From: JAXMAZ01 sp046350115
Lineage (GTDB): Bacteria; Planctomycetota; Planctomycetia; Gemmatales; Gemmataceae
Length of the DNA: 64,000 nucleotides
NCBI GenBank assembly: GCA_046350115.1
Contig: JAXMAZ010000015.1
Span: 108,790-172,789, forward strand
Direction: 5' to 3'
The translations under genes and the position numbers were made by a program. The stretch's first letter is position 1. Each line of letters begins with the position of its first letter. Of the stretch, positions 41,486-50,339 are shown in pieces. The notes below the pieces were generated by a model. It was not told the origin of the DNA. It worked only from the letters and a program-made list of their open reading frames with translations, and made no database searches.

Positions 41486-41592
41486 GTAGGGCGGGTCAAG
41501 CCGGCTCTGCGGCGCCGACCCGCCGCAAACGGCAACCGCGTCCTGCCCGGGCCGGCGGGTCGGCGCCGCAGAGCCGGCTTGACCCGCCCTAC
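41486..41592. repeat. Long palindrome, GTAGGGCGGGTCAAGCCGGC family (copy 3)
   Basis: Arms of about 42 nt ending GTAGGG and CCCTAC, between the small Pro-rich gene and the sugar isomerase gene, 13 nt before the latter's ATG. It must be part of that gene's leader or cover its promoter. Confidence 0.9.
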
Positions 41593-41605
41593 ATAAAACC
41601 CCGTC

Positions 41606-42418
41606 ATGAAACCCTGTATCAGCCAGGCGTGTACCCTCTCCACCCCGTTCGCCGCCGACCTCGCCGGGCTGGCCGACGGCGGTGCCACGGCGGTCGAGGT
41701 GTGGCTGACCAAGCTGGAAACGCACCTCGAAACCGCGTCCGTTGACGACACCCGCCAACAGTTCGCCGACCGCGGCATTACCCCGGCTGTCGCCTCCTTC
41801 CAGGGCGGGCTGTTGCTGTCGCAGGGGGAGCAGCGGAAGGCCCACTTCGATCACTTCAAGCGGCGGCTCGACCTGTGCCAGGCGCTGGGCGTCGGCACGC
41901 TGGTGGTGGCCGCCGACTTCGCGCAGCGGCCGGATCGCACGGCCGTCGAACGGGCGGTGGTGTCGCTGGCCCAGGCGGCCCAGTGGGCGGCCGGGTTCGG
42001 GGTGACGCTGGCCCTGGAGTTCCGCGGGGCGGACGCCTTCTGCACCAACCTGGACACCGCCCTGACGCTGGCCGAGGCGTGCCGGGAGCCGAACGTCGGG
42101 GTGTGCCTGGATGTGTTCCAGTTCTACAAGGGGCCGAGCAAGCCCGAAGACCTGGACCGGCTGACGGCGGCCAACCTGGCCCACGTCCAGGTGTGCGACG
42201 TGGCCGGGGTGCCGCGGGAGCTGATGACCGACGCCGACCGCGTGTTCCCCGGCGAGGGGGACTTCCGGCTCGGGCTGATCGTGGACCGGCTGAAGGTCAT
42301 CGGGTACGCCGGGTGGGTGTCGCTGGAGGTGCTCAACCCGGTGCTGTGGCAGGTGAAGCCGAGCCAGGTCGCCGAACTCGGGCTGACGGCGGTGAACCGG
42401 CTGCTCGGCCCAATGTAG
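41606..42418 (+). CDS. Sugar phosphate isomerase/epimerase (AP endonuclease 2-like TIM barrel)
   Basis: 270 residues. The xylose-isomerase-like barrel is shown by AVEVWLTKLETHLE, SFQGGLLLS, LGVGTLVVAADF, VTLALEFRGADAFCTN, the GVCLDVFQFYKGPS strand, AHVQVCDVAG and the GWVSLEVLNP end. The metal-binding Glu/Asp/His/Glu set can be matched to LEFRG, LDVFQ, HVQVCD and LEVLN. No signal peptide. Substrate unknown. Its stop TAG (42416-42418) is part of the GTAGGG end of the following palindrome. Confidence 0.87.
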   Translation: MKPCISQACTLSTPFAADLAGLADGGATAVEVWLTKLETHLETASVDDTRQQFADRGITPAVASFQGGLLLSQGEQRKAHFDHFKRRLDLCQALGVGTLVVAADFAQRPDRTAVERAVVSLAQAAQWAAGFGVTLALEFRGADAFCTNLDTALTLAEACREPNVGVCLDVFQFYKGPSKPEDLDRLTAANLAHVQVCDVAGVPRELMTDADRVFPGEGDFRLGLIVDRLKVIGYAGWVSLEVLNPVLWQVKPSQVAELGLTAVNRLLGPM

Positions 42419-42523
42419 GGTGCGTTGAGGAGGCTTTGCGACGAAACGCACCGGCCCCGCAACGATGTCCACCCCGGGATGACGTCTCGACGGTGCGTTT
42501 CGCAAAGCCTCCACGCACCCTAC
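42415..42523. repeat. Long palindrome, GTAGGGTGCGT family (copy 4)
   Basis: GTAGGGTGCGTTGAGGAGGC pairs with the complement ending CCCTAC. The first GTAG contains the stop codon of the isomerase gene. Confidence 0.9.
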
Positions 42524-42601
42524 AAAACCCCGCCCGGCTCCTGGCACCGCGATTGCTCCCACCCGGCCGAGGCCAATCCCGCCCACCCTCGCGGTCCGGT
42601 C

Positions 42602-43582
42602 ATGCGCGTCACCGTTCTCACCCAGCAGGTCGAAGTCGACGGGCACCCGTATGACCCGGTCGCCGACCGGATCGCCGACGCCCTCAAAGCCAACAAACAC
42701 AAGGCGTCGGTGCTCGCCGTCGACGGCGACGCCCGCAGGCTGATCGCCGGGCTGGGCCGCCGCAAACCGGACCTGGTGTTCAACGTGCTGGAGGAGTTCG
42801 GCCCGACCCTGTACGGGGCGGTCGGGGTGGCCGGGCTGCTGGAGATCCTCGGGTACACGTACACCGGCGGCGGCCCTGGCGAGCTGTACGTCCGCCAGGA
42901 CAAGGGGCTGGCCAAGAAGCTGCTCCGGTTCGAGAAGGTGCCGACCCCGGACTTCGCCGTCTTCTCGCTCGACGCCGACCTGGAGACCGGCGGCAACCTG
43001 CGGCTGCCGCTGTTCGTCAAGCCGCTGCGGATGGACGCCAGCATCGGCATCGACGCCAAGGCGTTGGTCACGTCCGCCACCGACCTGCTGGCCCGGGTGA
43101 AGCGGATCCACGACCAGGTCGGCGACGCGGCCCTGGCCGAGGAGTTCGTGGACGGCCGGGAGTTCTACGTCGGGGTGATCGGCAACACCATCCCGACCCC
43201 GTTCCCGCCGATCGAGGCGGACTTCACCGGGTTCCCCGACGGCAAGCCGCGGATCATGGACAGCAAGGCCAAGTGGGACGAGACGAGCGCGGAGTTCAAG
43301 GGGACGAAGTCGGTGCTGGCCGACCTGCCGCCGGAGCTGACCGCCCGGCTGCAGCAGGTGGCGGTGGACGCGTACAAGGCGTGCCGGGTGCGGGACTACG
43401 GCCGGGTGGACCTGCGGCTGGCCCCGACCGGGGACATCTTCGTGATCGAGGTGAACGCAAGCTGCTACCTGGACCCGGCGTCCGAGTTCGCCACGGCGGC
43501 GAACGCGGCCGGGCTTGAGTATCCGGCGCTGATCAACCGCATCGCCGAGCTGGCGGTGGAGCGGCACAAGAAGGGGAAATGA
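42602..43582 (+). CDS. D-alanine-D-alanine ligase-like ATP-grasp protein
   Basis: 326 residues. ATP-grasp ligases join a carboxylate to an amine through an acyl phosphate. Visible: the N-terminal DLVFNVLEEFGPTLYGAVGVAGLLE, the YTGGGPGELYVRQDKGLAKKLL ATP-entry segment, LPLFVKPLRMDASIGI, AEEFVDGREFYVGV and the metal site DLRLAPTGDIFVIEVNA. Compared with Ddl the GASGVAS-type Ser loop is replaced, so the substrate is probably not D-Ala. It converges on the zinc-peptidase gene. Confidence 0.85.
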   Translation: MRVTVLTQQVEVDGHPYDPVADRIADALKANKHKASVLAVDGDARRLIAGLGRRKPDLVFNVLEEFGPTLYGAVGVAGLLEILGYTYTGGGPGELYVRQDKGLAKKLLRFEKVPTPDFAVFSLDADLETGGNLRLPLFVKPLRMDASIGIDAKALVTSATDLLARVKRIHDQVGDAALAEEFVDGREFYVGVIGNTIPTPFPPIEADFTGFPDGKPRIMDSKAKWDETSAEFKGTKSVLADLPPELTARLQQVAVDAYKACRVRDYGRVDLRLAPTGDIFVIEVNASCYLDPASEFATAANAAGLEYPALINRIAELAVERHKKGK

Positions 43583-43614
43583 AGCGAGACCTAACATCCG
43601 AGCGCGGGGTGGTG

Positions 43615-43665
43615 TAGCGGGGCCGCCACCGGCGGCCCGCGTCCGGCCGGGGGCCGGACCGCTAA
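43615..43665. repeat. Imperfect palindrome, TAGCGG...CCGCTA type
   Basis: TAGCGGGGCCGCCACC and complement-like GTCCGGCCGGGGGCCGGACCGCTA between the convergent ATP-grasp and peptidase genes. The GTCCGGC/GCCGGAC core also occurs at 59103-59158. May act as a bidirectional terminator. Confidence 0.6.
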
Positions 43666-43682
43666 CGGCTCCTCCCCCGATA

Positions 43683-44723
43683 TCACCCCTCGCCCGGGAA
43701 GTACTCCCCGCGGTGGACGTGGGTCATGGCCAGCGCCGTCACCAGCGCCGTCAGCCCGACGACGGCCGCCGGCTCCCGCCGCCGATCGTACACCTGGCCC
43801 AGCTCGTCCGCCCGGCGGGCGATCAGCCGTAACAGCGGCAGCGTCCGTTCCGGGAAGTGGCCGGTCCACCGGAACACGTTCGTCACCAGCTCCCGGGTCA
43901 GCCGGCGGACCAGCCCGGACGCCGGCTTCTGATCCGGCACCCCGTCCCCGTCCAGGTCGGGGTCCGGGGCGGCGTCGTCGAACGCCGCCCGCAGGGCCAT
44001 GTCCAGCCCCGGCAGGTCGGTCAGCTCCGCGTCCTCCCCGTAGTAGTCGTCCAACGACACGGCGAACTCGTCCCACTCCTCGTCCTCGCCCTCTGCCTCG
44101 ACGACGAACGGCTGCGGCGGGGTGCCGGCCACATCCCTCACCACCCGGTCGCAGTACTCCAGCTTGGCGAGCGCGGCCGGCCAGCCGGCGTACTCCCGCC
44201 GCCAGTCCCGGCCGGGGGTCATCCAGACGGCGAACGTCTCCGCCCAGTCCTCGTCCGGGTGCTTCTGGGCGTACCATCCCGGCAGGTGGCGGACGAACTT
44301 CGTGCTGAACGGCCGGGGGGTGTACTCCTCCGGGTACGGGGCGTCGAACGGGCCGAACGCCGCCGCCCAGTCCGGCCGCTCGTACAGCCGGTAGGCGTAG
44401 TTGACCACGTGCCCCATCTCGTGCCGCAGGTAGCGAAGGATGTCCGCCCGACCGGCCCCCTCGACCAGCCCGGTGCGGTCGGCGTGCAGGGCGGTCAGGT
44501 CCGGCCGGGCCAGGTAGAACGGGATGGCGATCGACTTGGACGGGAACGGCACCCCCCACTCGGTCGCCAGGTAGAAGTCGGGCTTTAGCCCGGCCAGCCC
44601 GACCCGCTCCAACTCGCGGGTGAACTCGGCCAGGACCGGCTCCAGTCGGGTGCCCTCGATTTGTAGCCCGAGGTCGCGGAGGGGGGTGCCGGTCAGCCCG
44701 GCCTCGGGGAATGGGTCGGCCAT
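43683..44723 (-). CDS. Putative zinc-binding metallopeptidase (PF15887-like)
   Basis: 346 residues. The zinc motif HEMGH is at 101-105 (LRYLRHEMGHVVNYAYR) and the downstream DEDWAETFAVWM supplies the third ligand, both typical of the PF15887 family. An acidic region follows (EGEDEEWDEFAVSLDDYYGED, 215-240), then a short EF-hand-like DPDLDGDGVPDQK near 257-270, then helical LVRRLTRELVTNVFRWTGHF. No signal peptide, so probably cytoplasmic. Converges with the ATP-grasp gene; both types of enzyme act on peptide bonds, so a linked role is possible but unproven. Confidence 0.87.
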   Translation of the reverse strand: MADPFPEAGLTGTPLRDLGLQIEGTRLEPVLAEFTRELERVGLAGLKPDFYLATEWGVPFPSKSIAIPFYLARPDLTALHADRTGLVEGAGRADILRYLRHEMGHVVNYAYRLYERPDWAAAFGPFDAPYPEEYTPRPFSTKFVRHLPGWYAQKHPDEDWAETFAVWMTPGRDWRREYAGWPAALAKLEYCDRVVRDVAGTPPQPFVVEAEGEDEEWDEFAVSLDDYYGEDAELTDLPGLDMALRAAFDDAAPDPDLDGDGVPDQKPASGLVRRLTRELVTNVFRWTGHFPERTLPLLRLIARRADELGQVYDRRREPAAVVGLTALVTALAMTHVHRGEYFPGEG

Positions 44724-44906
44724 GTGGTATCACCCTCTGTTCGCGGACCGGCTCGATGCAAACCCTGCGCCCCGTCCGGCTGTAACGGCGGGGTGGCCCG
44801 GGTAAAACCGGCGGACGGTAGCGGCTGGGGCGCACGGCAGGCCGGGGTGTGGCATGTTTAGTCGACGGCCCGGACTTGCCGGCGCCGCACCCGCTGGAGG
44901 CCTGGC

Positions 44907-45239
44907 ATGGCGAAGAAGAGCACCCTCGGGAAGGTCCGGGAAGCGGTCACGGACGCCGCCGCGGCCGTCGCCCAGGCGGCCGAGGCCCACGTGGTCAAGC
45001 CGGTCGGCAAGGCGCTCGGGCTGACCGGCGAGAAGAAACCCGCCGCCAAGAAGTCGACCGCCAAGAAGGCGGCCAAGCCGGCGGCGGCAAAGGCCGCGGC
45101 CCAGAAGCCGGTGGCCAAAGCCGCTGCAAAGCCCAAGTCCAAGTCGCCGGCCGCCCGGGTGATGACAAAGGCGGTCCCGCCGCCGGCCCCCAAGGGCGGC
45201 AAGGCGGTCGCCACCAAGGGGCCGGGGCGGGGCCGGTAG
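44907..45239 (+). CDS. Histone H1-like Lys/Ala-rich DNA-binding protein
   Basis: 110 residues. An N-terminal helix (VREAVTDAAAAVAQAAEAHVVKPVGKALGL) leads into repeated KK/KA/PAA units (KKSTAKKAAKPAAAKAAAQK) like the tail of bacterial H1 homologues and AlgP. Such proteins bind DNA through charge and help compact nucleoids, which are dense in Gemmataceae. GGAGG lies just before the ATG. It converges with the APC permease gene, 8 nt between stops. Confidence 0.82.
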   Translation: MAKKSTLGKVREAVTDAAAAVAQAAEAHVVKPVGKALGLTGEKKPAAKKSTAKKAAKPAAAKAAAQKPVAKAAAKPKSKSPAARVMTKAVPPPAPKGGKAVATKGPGRGR

Positions 45240-45247
45240 GGTTAGGT

Positions 45248-46675
45248 TCACCCCGGCCCCTGCGGGGTGTCGAACGGCCACGTCTTCCGCCGGTACGCCC
45301 ACGCCAGGAACACGACCAGCCCGGCGACCAGGGTGCCGGCCCCGAGCAGGACGTACAGCCGGCCGGTGCTGGCGTACACGTACCCCCACCCGACCAGGGA
45401 CACCAGGCACGGCAGCGGGTACAGCCACATCCGCCACGGCCGCGGCCGGTCCGGCTGGAGGTTCCGCAACAGGATCAGCGCCACCACCTGGGCGACGAAC
45501 TGCTCCAGGATGCGGGTGGCGATCAGGGCGGTGATGATCGCGTCCAGGCTGAAGAAGCTCCACACCAGCACCAGCCCGCCGATGAGCAAGAGCGACCGGT
45601 GGGGGATGCGGTGGGCCGGGTGGACGGCCCCGAACCAGCGGAAGAAGTGCCCCTCCCGGGCCGCGGCATACGGCACCCGGGAGTACCCGAGCGTCCCCGA
45701 GAAGCAGGACGCGAAGCAACTGCCGACCAGCCCGACCGTCACCAGGGCGGCCGCCCACGGGCCGTGCACCCGCGCCATGAACTCGGCCGGCAGGCTCTCC
45801 TGTTTGGCCGCCTCCCGCCACGGCACCACCCCGACGAACGCCAGGTGAACCAGGGCGAACAGCACCACCACGGCGGCGGCGCTGAGCAGGATCGACCGCG
45901 GGATGGTCCGGGCCGGGTCGCGGACCTCCGCCCCGAGGTAGCACACGTTGTAGTACCCCAGGTAGGCGTAGATCGCCAGGCCCATGCCGGCCCCGAGGGC
46001 CAGCCCCCAGTTGTCCGGTCGCTCCGCGTCCGTGAGCGTGGTGTCGAACGCGACGGCCGGGTCGAAGTGGGCCGCCCCGGCGACCAGCACCCACCCGAGG
46101 ATGCCGAGCACCCCGACCAGGAACAGCAGGCTGAGTCGGCCGAGCGCCGTCACCTGGCGGTACAGCAGCACCAGGATGAGTACCCCCAGTCCGAACCCGA
46201 ACAGCCGGGACGGGCCGACCGCCACCGCCACCGTCTGCCCGTCCGCGATCTCGACCTCCGCCCGCCGGGTGTGCTGCCGGTCGAACTCCTTGAAGTCCGG
46301 GTGGACGGCGGTCGAGAATTGGGCGGCGGCGACCAGCCCGGACCCGACCTCCAGCGGCCCGCTGATGAGGATCTGCCAGACGAACAGGAAGGACATCAGC
46401 CGGCCCCACCGCTGTCGGCCGAACCCTTCGAGCAGAAAGTGGTACGACCCGCCGGCGGACGGCAGTGCCGCCCCGAGTTCGGCCCACACCATGCCGTCTG
46501 CCAGGATCAGCACGCCGGCGACCAGCCAGGCGAGCAAGGCGTAAGGGCCGGGCAGCACCCCGAGGATGAGCGGGACGGTGACGAACACCCCCGCCCCGAC
46601 GATCTGGGTGATGTTGATGGCCGTCGCCTGCCACAGCCCCAGGCCGCGGGTCAGGTGGGCGTCGGGCGGGTGCAT
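45248..46675 (-). CDS. APC family amino acid permease
   Basis: 475 residues from the ATG at 46675, with about 12 membrane spans. The N-terminal GLGLWQATAINITQIVGAGVFV is the APC helix-1 substrate motif (IGAG-type), and GAALPSAGGSYHFLLEGFG follows as helix 2-3. A soluble loop near residues 130-150 (HPDFKEFDRQHTRRAEVEI) is unusual for the family and faces the periplasm. The C-terminus ends in a basic YRRKTW tail. Substrate not evident. Its upstream 330 nt is palindromic DNA. Confidence 0.9.
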   Translation of the reverse strand: MHPPDAHLTRGLGLWQATAINITQIVGAGVFVTVPLILGVLPGPYALLAWLVAGVLILADGMVWAELGAALPSAGGSYHFLLEGFGRQRWGRLMSFLFVWQILISGPLEVGSGLVAAAQFSTAVHPDFKEFDRQHTRRAEVEIADGQTVAVAVGPSRLFGFGLGVLILVLLYRQVTALGRLSLLFLVGVLGILGWVLVAGAAHFDPAVAFDTTLTDAERPDNWGLALGAGMGLAIYAYLGYYNVCYLGAEVRDPARTIPRSILLSAAAVVVLFALVHLAFVGVVPWREAAKQESLPAEFMARVHGPWAAALVTVGLVGSCFASCFSGTLGYSRVPYAAAREGHFFRWFGAVHPAHRIPHRSLLLIGGLVLVWSFFSLDAIITALIATRILEQFVAQVVALILLRNLQPDRPRPWRMWLYPLPCLVSLVGWGYVYASTGRLYVLLGAGTLVAGLVVFLAWAYRRKTWPFDTPQGPG

Positions 46676-47008
46676 GGGCGACTCGAGTTGCGGCGGGGTA
46701 GGTGGAGCGTGCGGGGAGGCTGTCCGGATGGCACCGCGAGGCATCGCCGGGCTGGATCGATTGCCCCTTGCCCCGCGGCCCCCGGAGGGGAGGGCGAGGC
46801 TCCTGCCGAGCCGGGGAGCGCGTGGCAACGGGTCCAAACCACACCCGCGGTTGCCACCGACATCGCTTCCTGCCGTTGCCACGCGCTCCCCGGCTCGGCA
46901 GGAGCCTCGCCCTCCCACGGCCCGGCGATTAGGCAGGGAGCGGTTGCCGTTTGCGGCGGGTCGGCGCGTCCAAAGCGACGCTTGACCCGCCCTACGGAAG
47001 ACGGGCCG
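46676..47008. repeat. Gap holding a GAGGCTCCTGCCGAGCC palindrome and a solo half-element
   Basis: 46788-46916: GGGAGGGCGAGGCTCCTGCC and complement, with an inner pair GCGTGGCAACGG/CCGTTGCCACGC. Then, at about 46960-46995, only a right half (GACGCTTGACCCGCCCTAC) of the GTAGGGCGGGTCAAGCC family is present. No gene in the gap; promoter for the permease not identified. Confidence 0.8.
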
Positions 47009-48772
47009 TCACTCGAACACCAGCGTCCCGAACTTGCGGAACTCGTGGAAGCTGGCCCCGACCCGGGACCAGTCCCAGCTCGCCTGTTTCGGGCCGTCAT
47101 AGTCCATCCGGTAGAAGTTCGCCCGCCACCGGCTGCCGGCCTTTGGCGGCACGTTCCGCAGCGGGCTGAGCAGCTCATACGGGATGAACACCTCCGCCCG
47201 CCACCCGCTCACCGCCGCCCCGGACTTCTTCTCCCCGCCGACCGCCGCCGTCGCCTTGCGGGTCTTGCGGCCGCCGTCGTAGTGCCACGGCGTCCACCCC
47301 AGGAACTTGCCGCCGAGGTTCGGGACGAGGATCGGCAGCTCCGTGCCGAGCGGCGAAATCTCGTACTCGAAGTACACCGGGTCGCGCTCGTCCGTCCACA
47401 GGAACACCTCGAACACGTCCTCCGTCCACAGGTTGTCGAAGTCCTTGGTCATGGTCGCCGTCAGCTTCGTGTCGGCCGCGTCCATCAGCACGTACAGCCC
47501 GGTCTTCGAGTACAGCACCTTCACCTTCGTCTCGTACCCGGCCCCGGCGTCGCCGCGGCGGTGCAGCGGCTCCCACTCGGCCTGCTTCCACGCCTCCGCC
47601 GACCCGTCCCCGGTCAGCGCGAAGTCGGCCGTCGGCTTCACCCGCAGCTCCCGCTTCGGGGCCGGCTGCGCCAGCCCGAGCACCCGCTCGGCGTTGGTCC
47701 GGTACACCTTCTCCAGCACCTCCGGCGGCAGGAAGATGCCGTAGATGTTCCAAAACCCCTGGCGGTGGTGGCTGGCCGCGCAGTTGAAGTACTCGTCGTC
47801 CGTCTCCAGGAACCGGTAGTAGGTGCGGTACGCCTCCCGCCGCGGGGTGGTGTCGGTGCCGAACAGGATGCGGTCCTGGTACTTCAGGAAGAACCGCCGG
47901 GCGGTGTACGGCTGCCGGCCCAGCTCCGAGATGCGGGCGTCGATGTCCACCAGCATGTTCGGGTACTTGTCCAGCTTGTCCGCGACGGACGCCAGATCCT
48001 CGGCGTTGTTGCCGAAGTGGGTGTTGATGAAGGTGGTCTTCGGGTGCTTGGCGATGACCCGGTGGAGCTGGTCGAGCAGGTCTTGCCGCTTCGGGTTCTG
48101 GCCGCCGTAGAACAGCCAGCCGGGGTTGGAGTTCAGCTCGTGCCACCGCTCGTTGAACCGGTCGAGCGGGGTGAAGAAGGCGGCCGGGTCGGCGATGTGG
48201 ATGACGACCGGCTTGCCGTGCTTGGCGCACGTCGCCCAGACCGGGTCGAGCTTCGGGTCGTCCACCGGCACCAGTCGACCGTCCTTGTACCGGTGCCGCA
48301 GGCCGAACGTCTTGTGGAACTTCAGCCCCTTCGCCCCGGCCTGGAAGCCCTCTTCAAGCCGCTTCGCCTCCCGCTCCCCCCAGTCCGGGTCGTCGATGCC
48401 GTCGAAGTTGACCAGGGCGAAGGTGAGGAACCGGCCGGGGTGCGCCTCGTCGAGGGCCGCGAGCGTCTCCTTGAGCCGGTCGCCCCAGCCGCCGTCCAGG
48501 TTGACGACGGTGCGGACGCCGGCCTCGTTCATCTCGGTCAGGTAGCGCTTCACAGTCTCCGCGGTCAGTCGTTCCTTGCCGCCGCCGAGGTGGTTGTGAA
48601 CGTCGATCACCGGGAACGCCGGCCGCTCGATAACGCTCGCCTTGGTGACGAGCATCGACCGCGGCTCCCAGTCCTTGAGCTTCAGGTCGCGGATGTCGGT
48701 CGGCTTCGCGGCCGGCGGCTGGGCCAGGGCGACGGACGGGAGGGCGGCGAGCGCCGCCAGCAGGACGCGCAT
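47009..48772 (-). CDS. Secreted amidohydrolase with C-terminal CBM9-like domain
   Basis: 587 residues; signal peptide MRVLLAALAALPSVALA. N-terminal amidohydrolase-2 barrel (about 45-375): PVIDVHNHLGGG with the HxH metal site, GLKFHKTFG, VVIHIADPA, TFINTHFGNNAEDL and LFGTDTTPRREAY. The C-terminal 200 residues (from about 390, FALTGDGSAEAWKQAEW) resemble a carbohydrate-binding CBM9-type beta-sandwich: VKVLYSKTGLYVLMDAAD, TEDVFEVFLWTD, YFEYEISPLG, WRAEVFIPYELL and RANFYRMDY. The pair suggests a periplasmic hydrolase brought to carbohydrate. Substrate unknown. Confidence 0.88.
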   Translation of the reverse strand: MRVLLAALAALPSVALAQPPAAKPTDIRDLKLKDWEPRSMLVTKASVIERPAFPVIDVHNHLGGGKERLTAETVKRYLTEMNEAGVRTVVNLDGGWGDRLKETLAALDEAHPGRFLTFALVNFDGIDDPDWGEREAKRLEEGFQAGAKGLKFHKTFGLRHRYKDGRLVPVDDPKLDPVWATCAKHGKPVVIHIADPAAFFTPLDRFNERWHELNSNPGWLFYGGQNPKRQDLLDQLHRVIAKHPKTTFINTHFGNNAEDLASVADKLDKYPNMLVDIDARISELGRQPYTARRFFLKYQDRILFGTDTTPRREAYRTYYRFLETDDEYFNCAASHHRQGFWNIYGIFLPPEVLEKVYRTNAERVLGLAQPAPKRELRVKPTADFALTGDGSAEAWKQAEWEPLHRRGDAGAGYETKVKVLYSKTGLYVLMDAADTKLTATMTKDFDNLWTEDVFEVFLWTDERDPVYFEYEISPLGTELPILVPNLGGKFLGWTPWHYDGGRKTRKATAAVGGEKKSGAAVSGWRAEVFIPYELLSPLRNVPPKAGSRWRANFYRMDYDGPKQASWDWSRVGASFHEFRKFGTLVFE

Positions 48773-48848
48773 GGTCACGGCCTCGGGGACACGGGAGGCC
48801 ACATCCTACCCGAGCCGGGCGGAGAAGGAATGGACTGCTCGCCGCTTG

Positions 48849-48877
48849 CTCCCCCTCTCCGCTTCGGGGAGGGGGAG
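48849..48877. repeat. Short palindrome, CTCCCCCT/AGGGGGAG family (copy 2)
   Basis: 29 nt, identical to the copy at 50234-50262. Lies 77 nt upstream of the amidohydrolase start. Confidence 0.85.
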
Positions 48878-48904
48878 AGAGTTTACATCAGCTCCTGGAC
48901 GCGA

Positions 48905-48982
48905 GGCGAGCGGGGGAGCGTCAGCCCCCTGTTGGAGCCGCGGACGGGGCAGCCAACAGGGGGCTGACGCCCCCCGCTCGCC
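48905..48982. repeat. Palindrome, GGCGAGCGGGGG...CCCCCGCTCGCC
   Basis: Arms of about 32 nt; inner parts GTCAGCCCCCTGTTGG and CCAACAGGGGGCTGAC pair. Only copy in the window. Between the amidohydrolase promoter region and the lipoprotein stop. Confidence 0.88.
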
Positions 48983-49004
48983 AAGATTAACCGCTGGACA
49001 CGCT

Positions 49005-50144
49005 TTACCGCTTCGCCGACCCGCTCATCACCAGCGACAGGGCGTTCACCACCGCCCCGCCTTTGACCGTCATCCCGATCACCGTCCGCCCATCCCCGCC
49101 GAGCTTCACGTCCTTGGCCCCGGCGGCGGCCGTGTTGCCGAGCCAGTCGGTCGTGTACGAGTCGGACGGGTCGAGGGTGCCGTCGGGGTTCAGTTTCATG
49201 TAGACCACCTGGAAGGCGTGGGTGAGCTTGGTCGCCTTCACCACCAGCCCGCCGACCGCGTACCCGGGTTTGGCCACCTCCTGCCGGACCCCGGGCATGA
49301 TCCCCTTGAGCGGCATGTCCCGGTCGTAGACCGGGTAGACGTGGGCCAGGCACTGCTGGCCGTCCCAGGTCCAGACGTTCCACTCCAGCCCGAGGAGCGG
49401 CCGGCCGGCCTCGGCGTACCGGAAGCTGGGCGGGTTGCCGGAGGCGTCCCCGGCGGTCGGGGTGTCCTGGCCGACCCCGTTGTGGACGTTCGCGTCCGGC
49501 CACTTCGGGGCCGGCTTGCGGAGCTTCGCCGCCTCGTCCGCGGTCCACCCGCGGGCCAGGGTCGCCCCGCCCTTCACCTCCCCGACCGTGGCCGAGTTGG
49601 ACACCTTGAACGTCGGGTGGAACCCGGCCCCGTAGGACTGGTCGGTGACGGTCAGATAGTACTCGCAGTTCTGGAGGGCCGGCAGGTCGCTGGCGAACGG
49701 GAACCCGGTGCGGAACCCGACCTCGACCTTGCCCGCCCGGTCGTGCGGCATGGCGATGCGGACCGTCTCGTCCCGCTTGCCGGACGGTCGGATGACCAGG
49801 CTGGCCACGCCGCCGGCGGTGCCGTCCCGGACCCGCTCGTAATCGACCACCAGCCGGGGGAACGGGGACGGCCCGCCGCGGTCGATCCGCGGGTTGGAGA
49901 TCTTGTACACGGAGTCGGTCTTTCGCGGCCGGAGCGGGGCGGAGGCGTGCCCGTCGGCCGGTAATACGTCTTCGGCGAAGTCGGCGTACAGGTCGGCCGC
50001 CGGGTCGGCGGCGGGGGTAAGCACCCGGGCGGTGAGGGCGCCGCCAGTCTGGGCCGGGGCGGGGGATGTCGGGGCCGTCGGTGGATCGACCTTTTTGCAC
50101 CCCACGACGACCAGGGCAGTGACAATCGGCAGGACGGTTCGCAT
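49005..50144 (-). CDS. Predicted lipoprotein of unknown function
   Basis: 379 residues from the ATG at 50144. A short signal peptide ends in the lipobox VVVGC with Cys16 as the lipid-modified residue, so it is membrane-anchored on the periplasmic side. A Pro/Ala linker (20-60) precedes a beta-rich body with SVYKISNPRIDRGGPSPFP, GFHPTFKVSNSATVGEV and YAEAGRPLLGLEWNVWTWDG segments. It ends in VNALSLVMSGSAKR. No domain is recognised. A short palindrome lies about 90 nt upstream. Confidence 0.75.
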   Translation of the reverse strand: MRTVLPIVTALVVVGCKKVDPPTAPTSPAPAQTGGALTARVLTPAADPAADLYADFAEDVLPADGHASAPLRPRKTDSVYKISNPRIDRGGPSPFPRLVVDYERVRDGTAGGVASLVIRPSGKRDETVRIAMPHDRAGKVEVGFRTGFPFASDLPALQNCEYYLTVTDQSYGAGFHPTFKVSNSATVGEVKGGATLARGWTADEAAKLRKPAPKWPDANVHNGVGQDTPTAGDASGNPPSFRYAEAGRPLLGLEWNVWTWDGQQCLAHVYPVYDRDMPLKGIMPGVRQEVAKPGYAVGGLVVKATKLTHAFQVVYMKLNPDGTLDPSDSYTTDWLGNTAAAGAKDVKLGGDGRTVIGMTVKGGAVVNALSLVMSGSAKR

Positions 50145-50233
50145 GAACGCTCCGGGGAGAGAGGACAATACAGGGGTGGGAGGGCCGGGCCGGTTTGGAC
50201 GTCGGCCGAAGTCAATGGACTCCCGGTATCTTG

Positions 50234-50262
50234 CTCCCCCTCTCCGCTTCGGGGAGGGGGAG
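50234..50262. repeat. Short palindrome, CTCCCCCT/AGGGGGAG family (copy 3)
   Basis: Identical over 29 nt to 48849-48877. In the divergent gap between the lipoprotein gene and sbcD. Confidence 0.85.
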
Positions 50263-50339
50263 GAAAACCGCCGGTCCGAACCGGGCGCGGCGCACACTGA
50301 CCTACAATCCCCGCCCGGTTCCGGTCAAAATACCCGGTG

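Noticed and set aside
44849..48967. A 1372-residue plus-strand reading frame
   Set aside because: It runs across an H1-like gene, a permease and an amidohydrolase on real frames; composition is Arg/Pro/Gly-rich with no domain.
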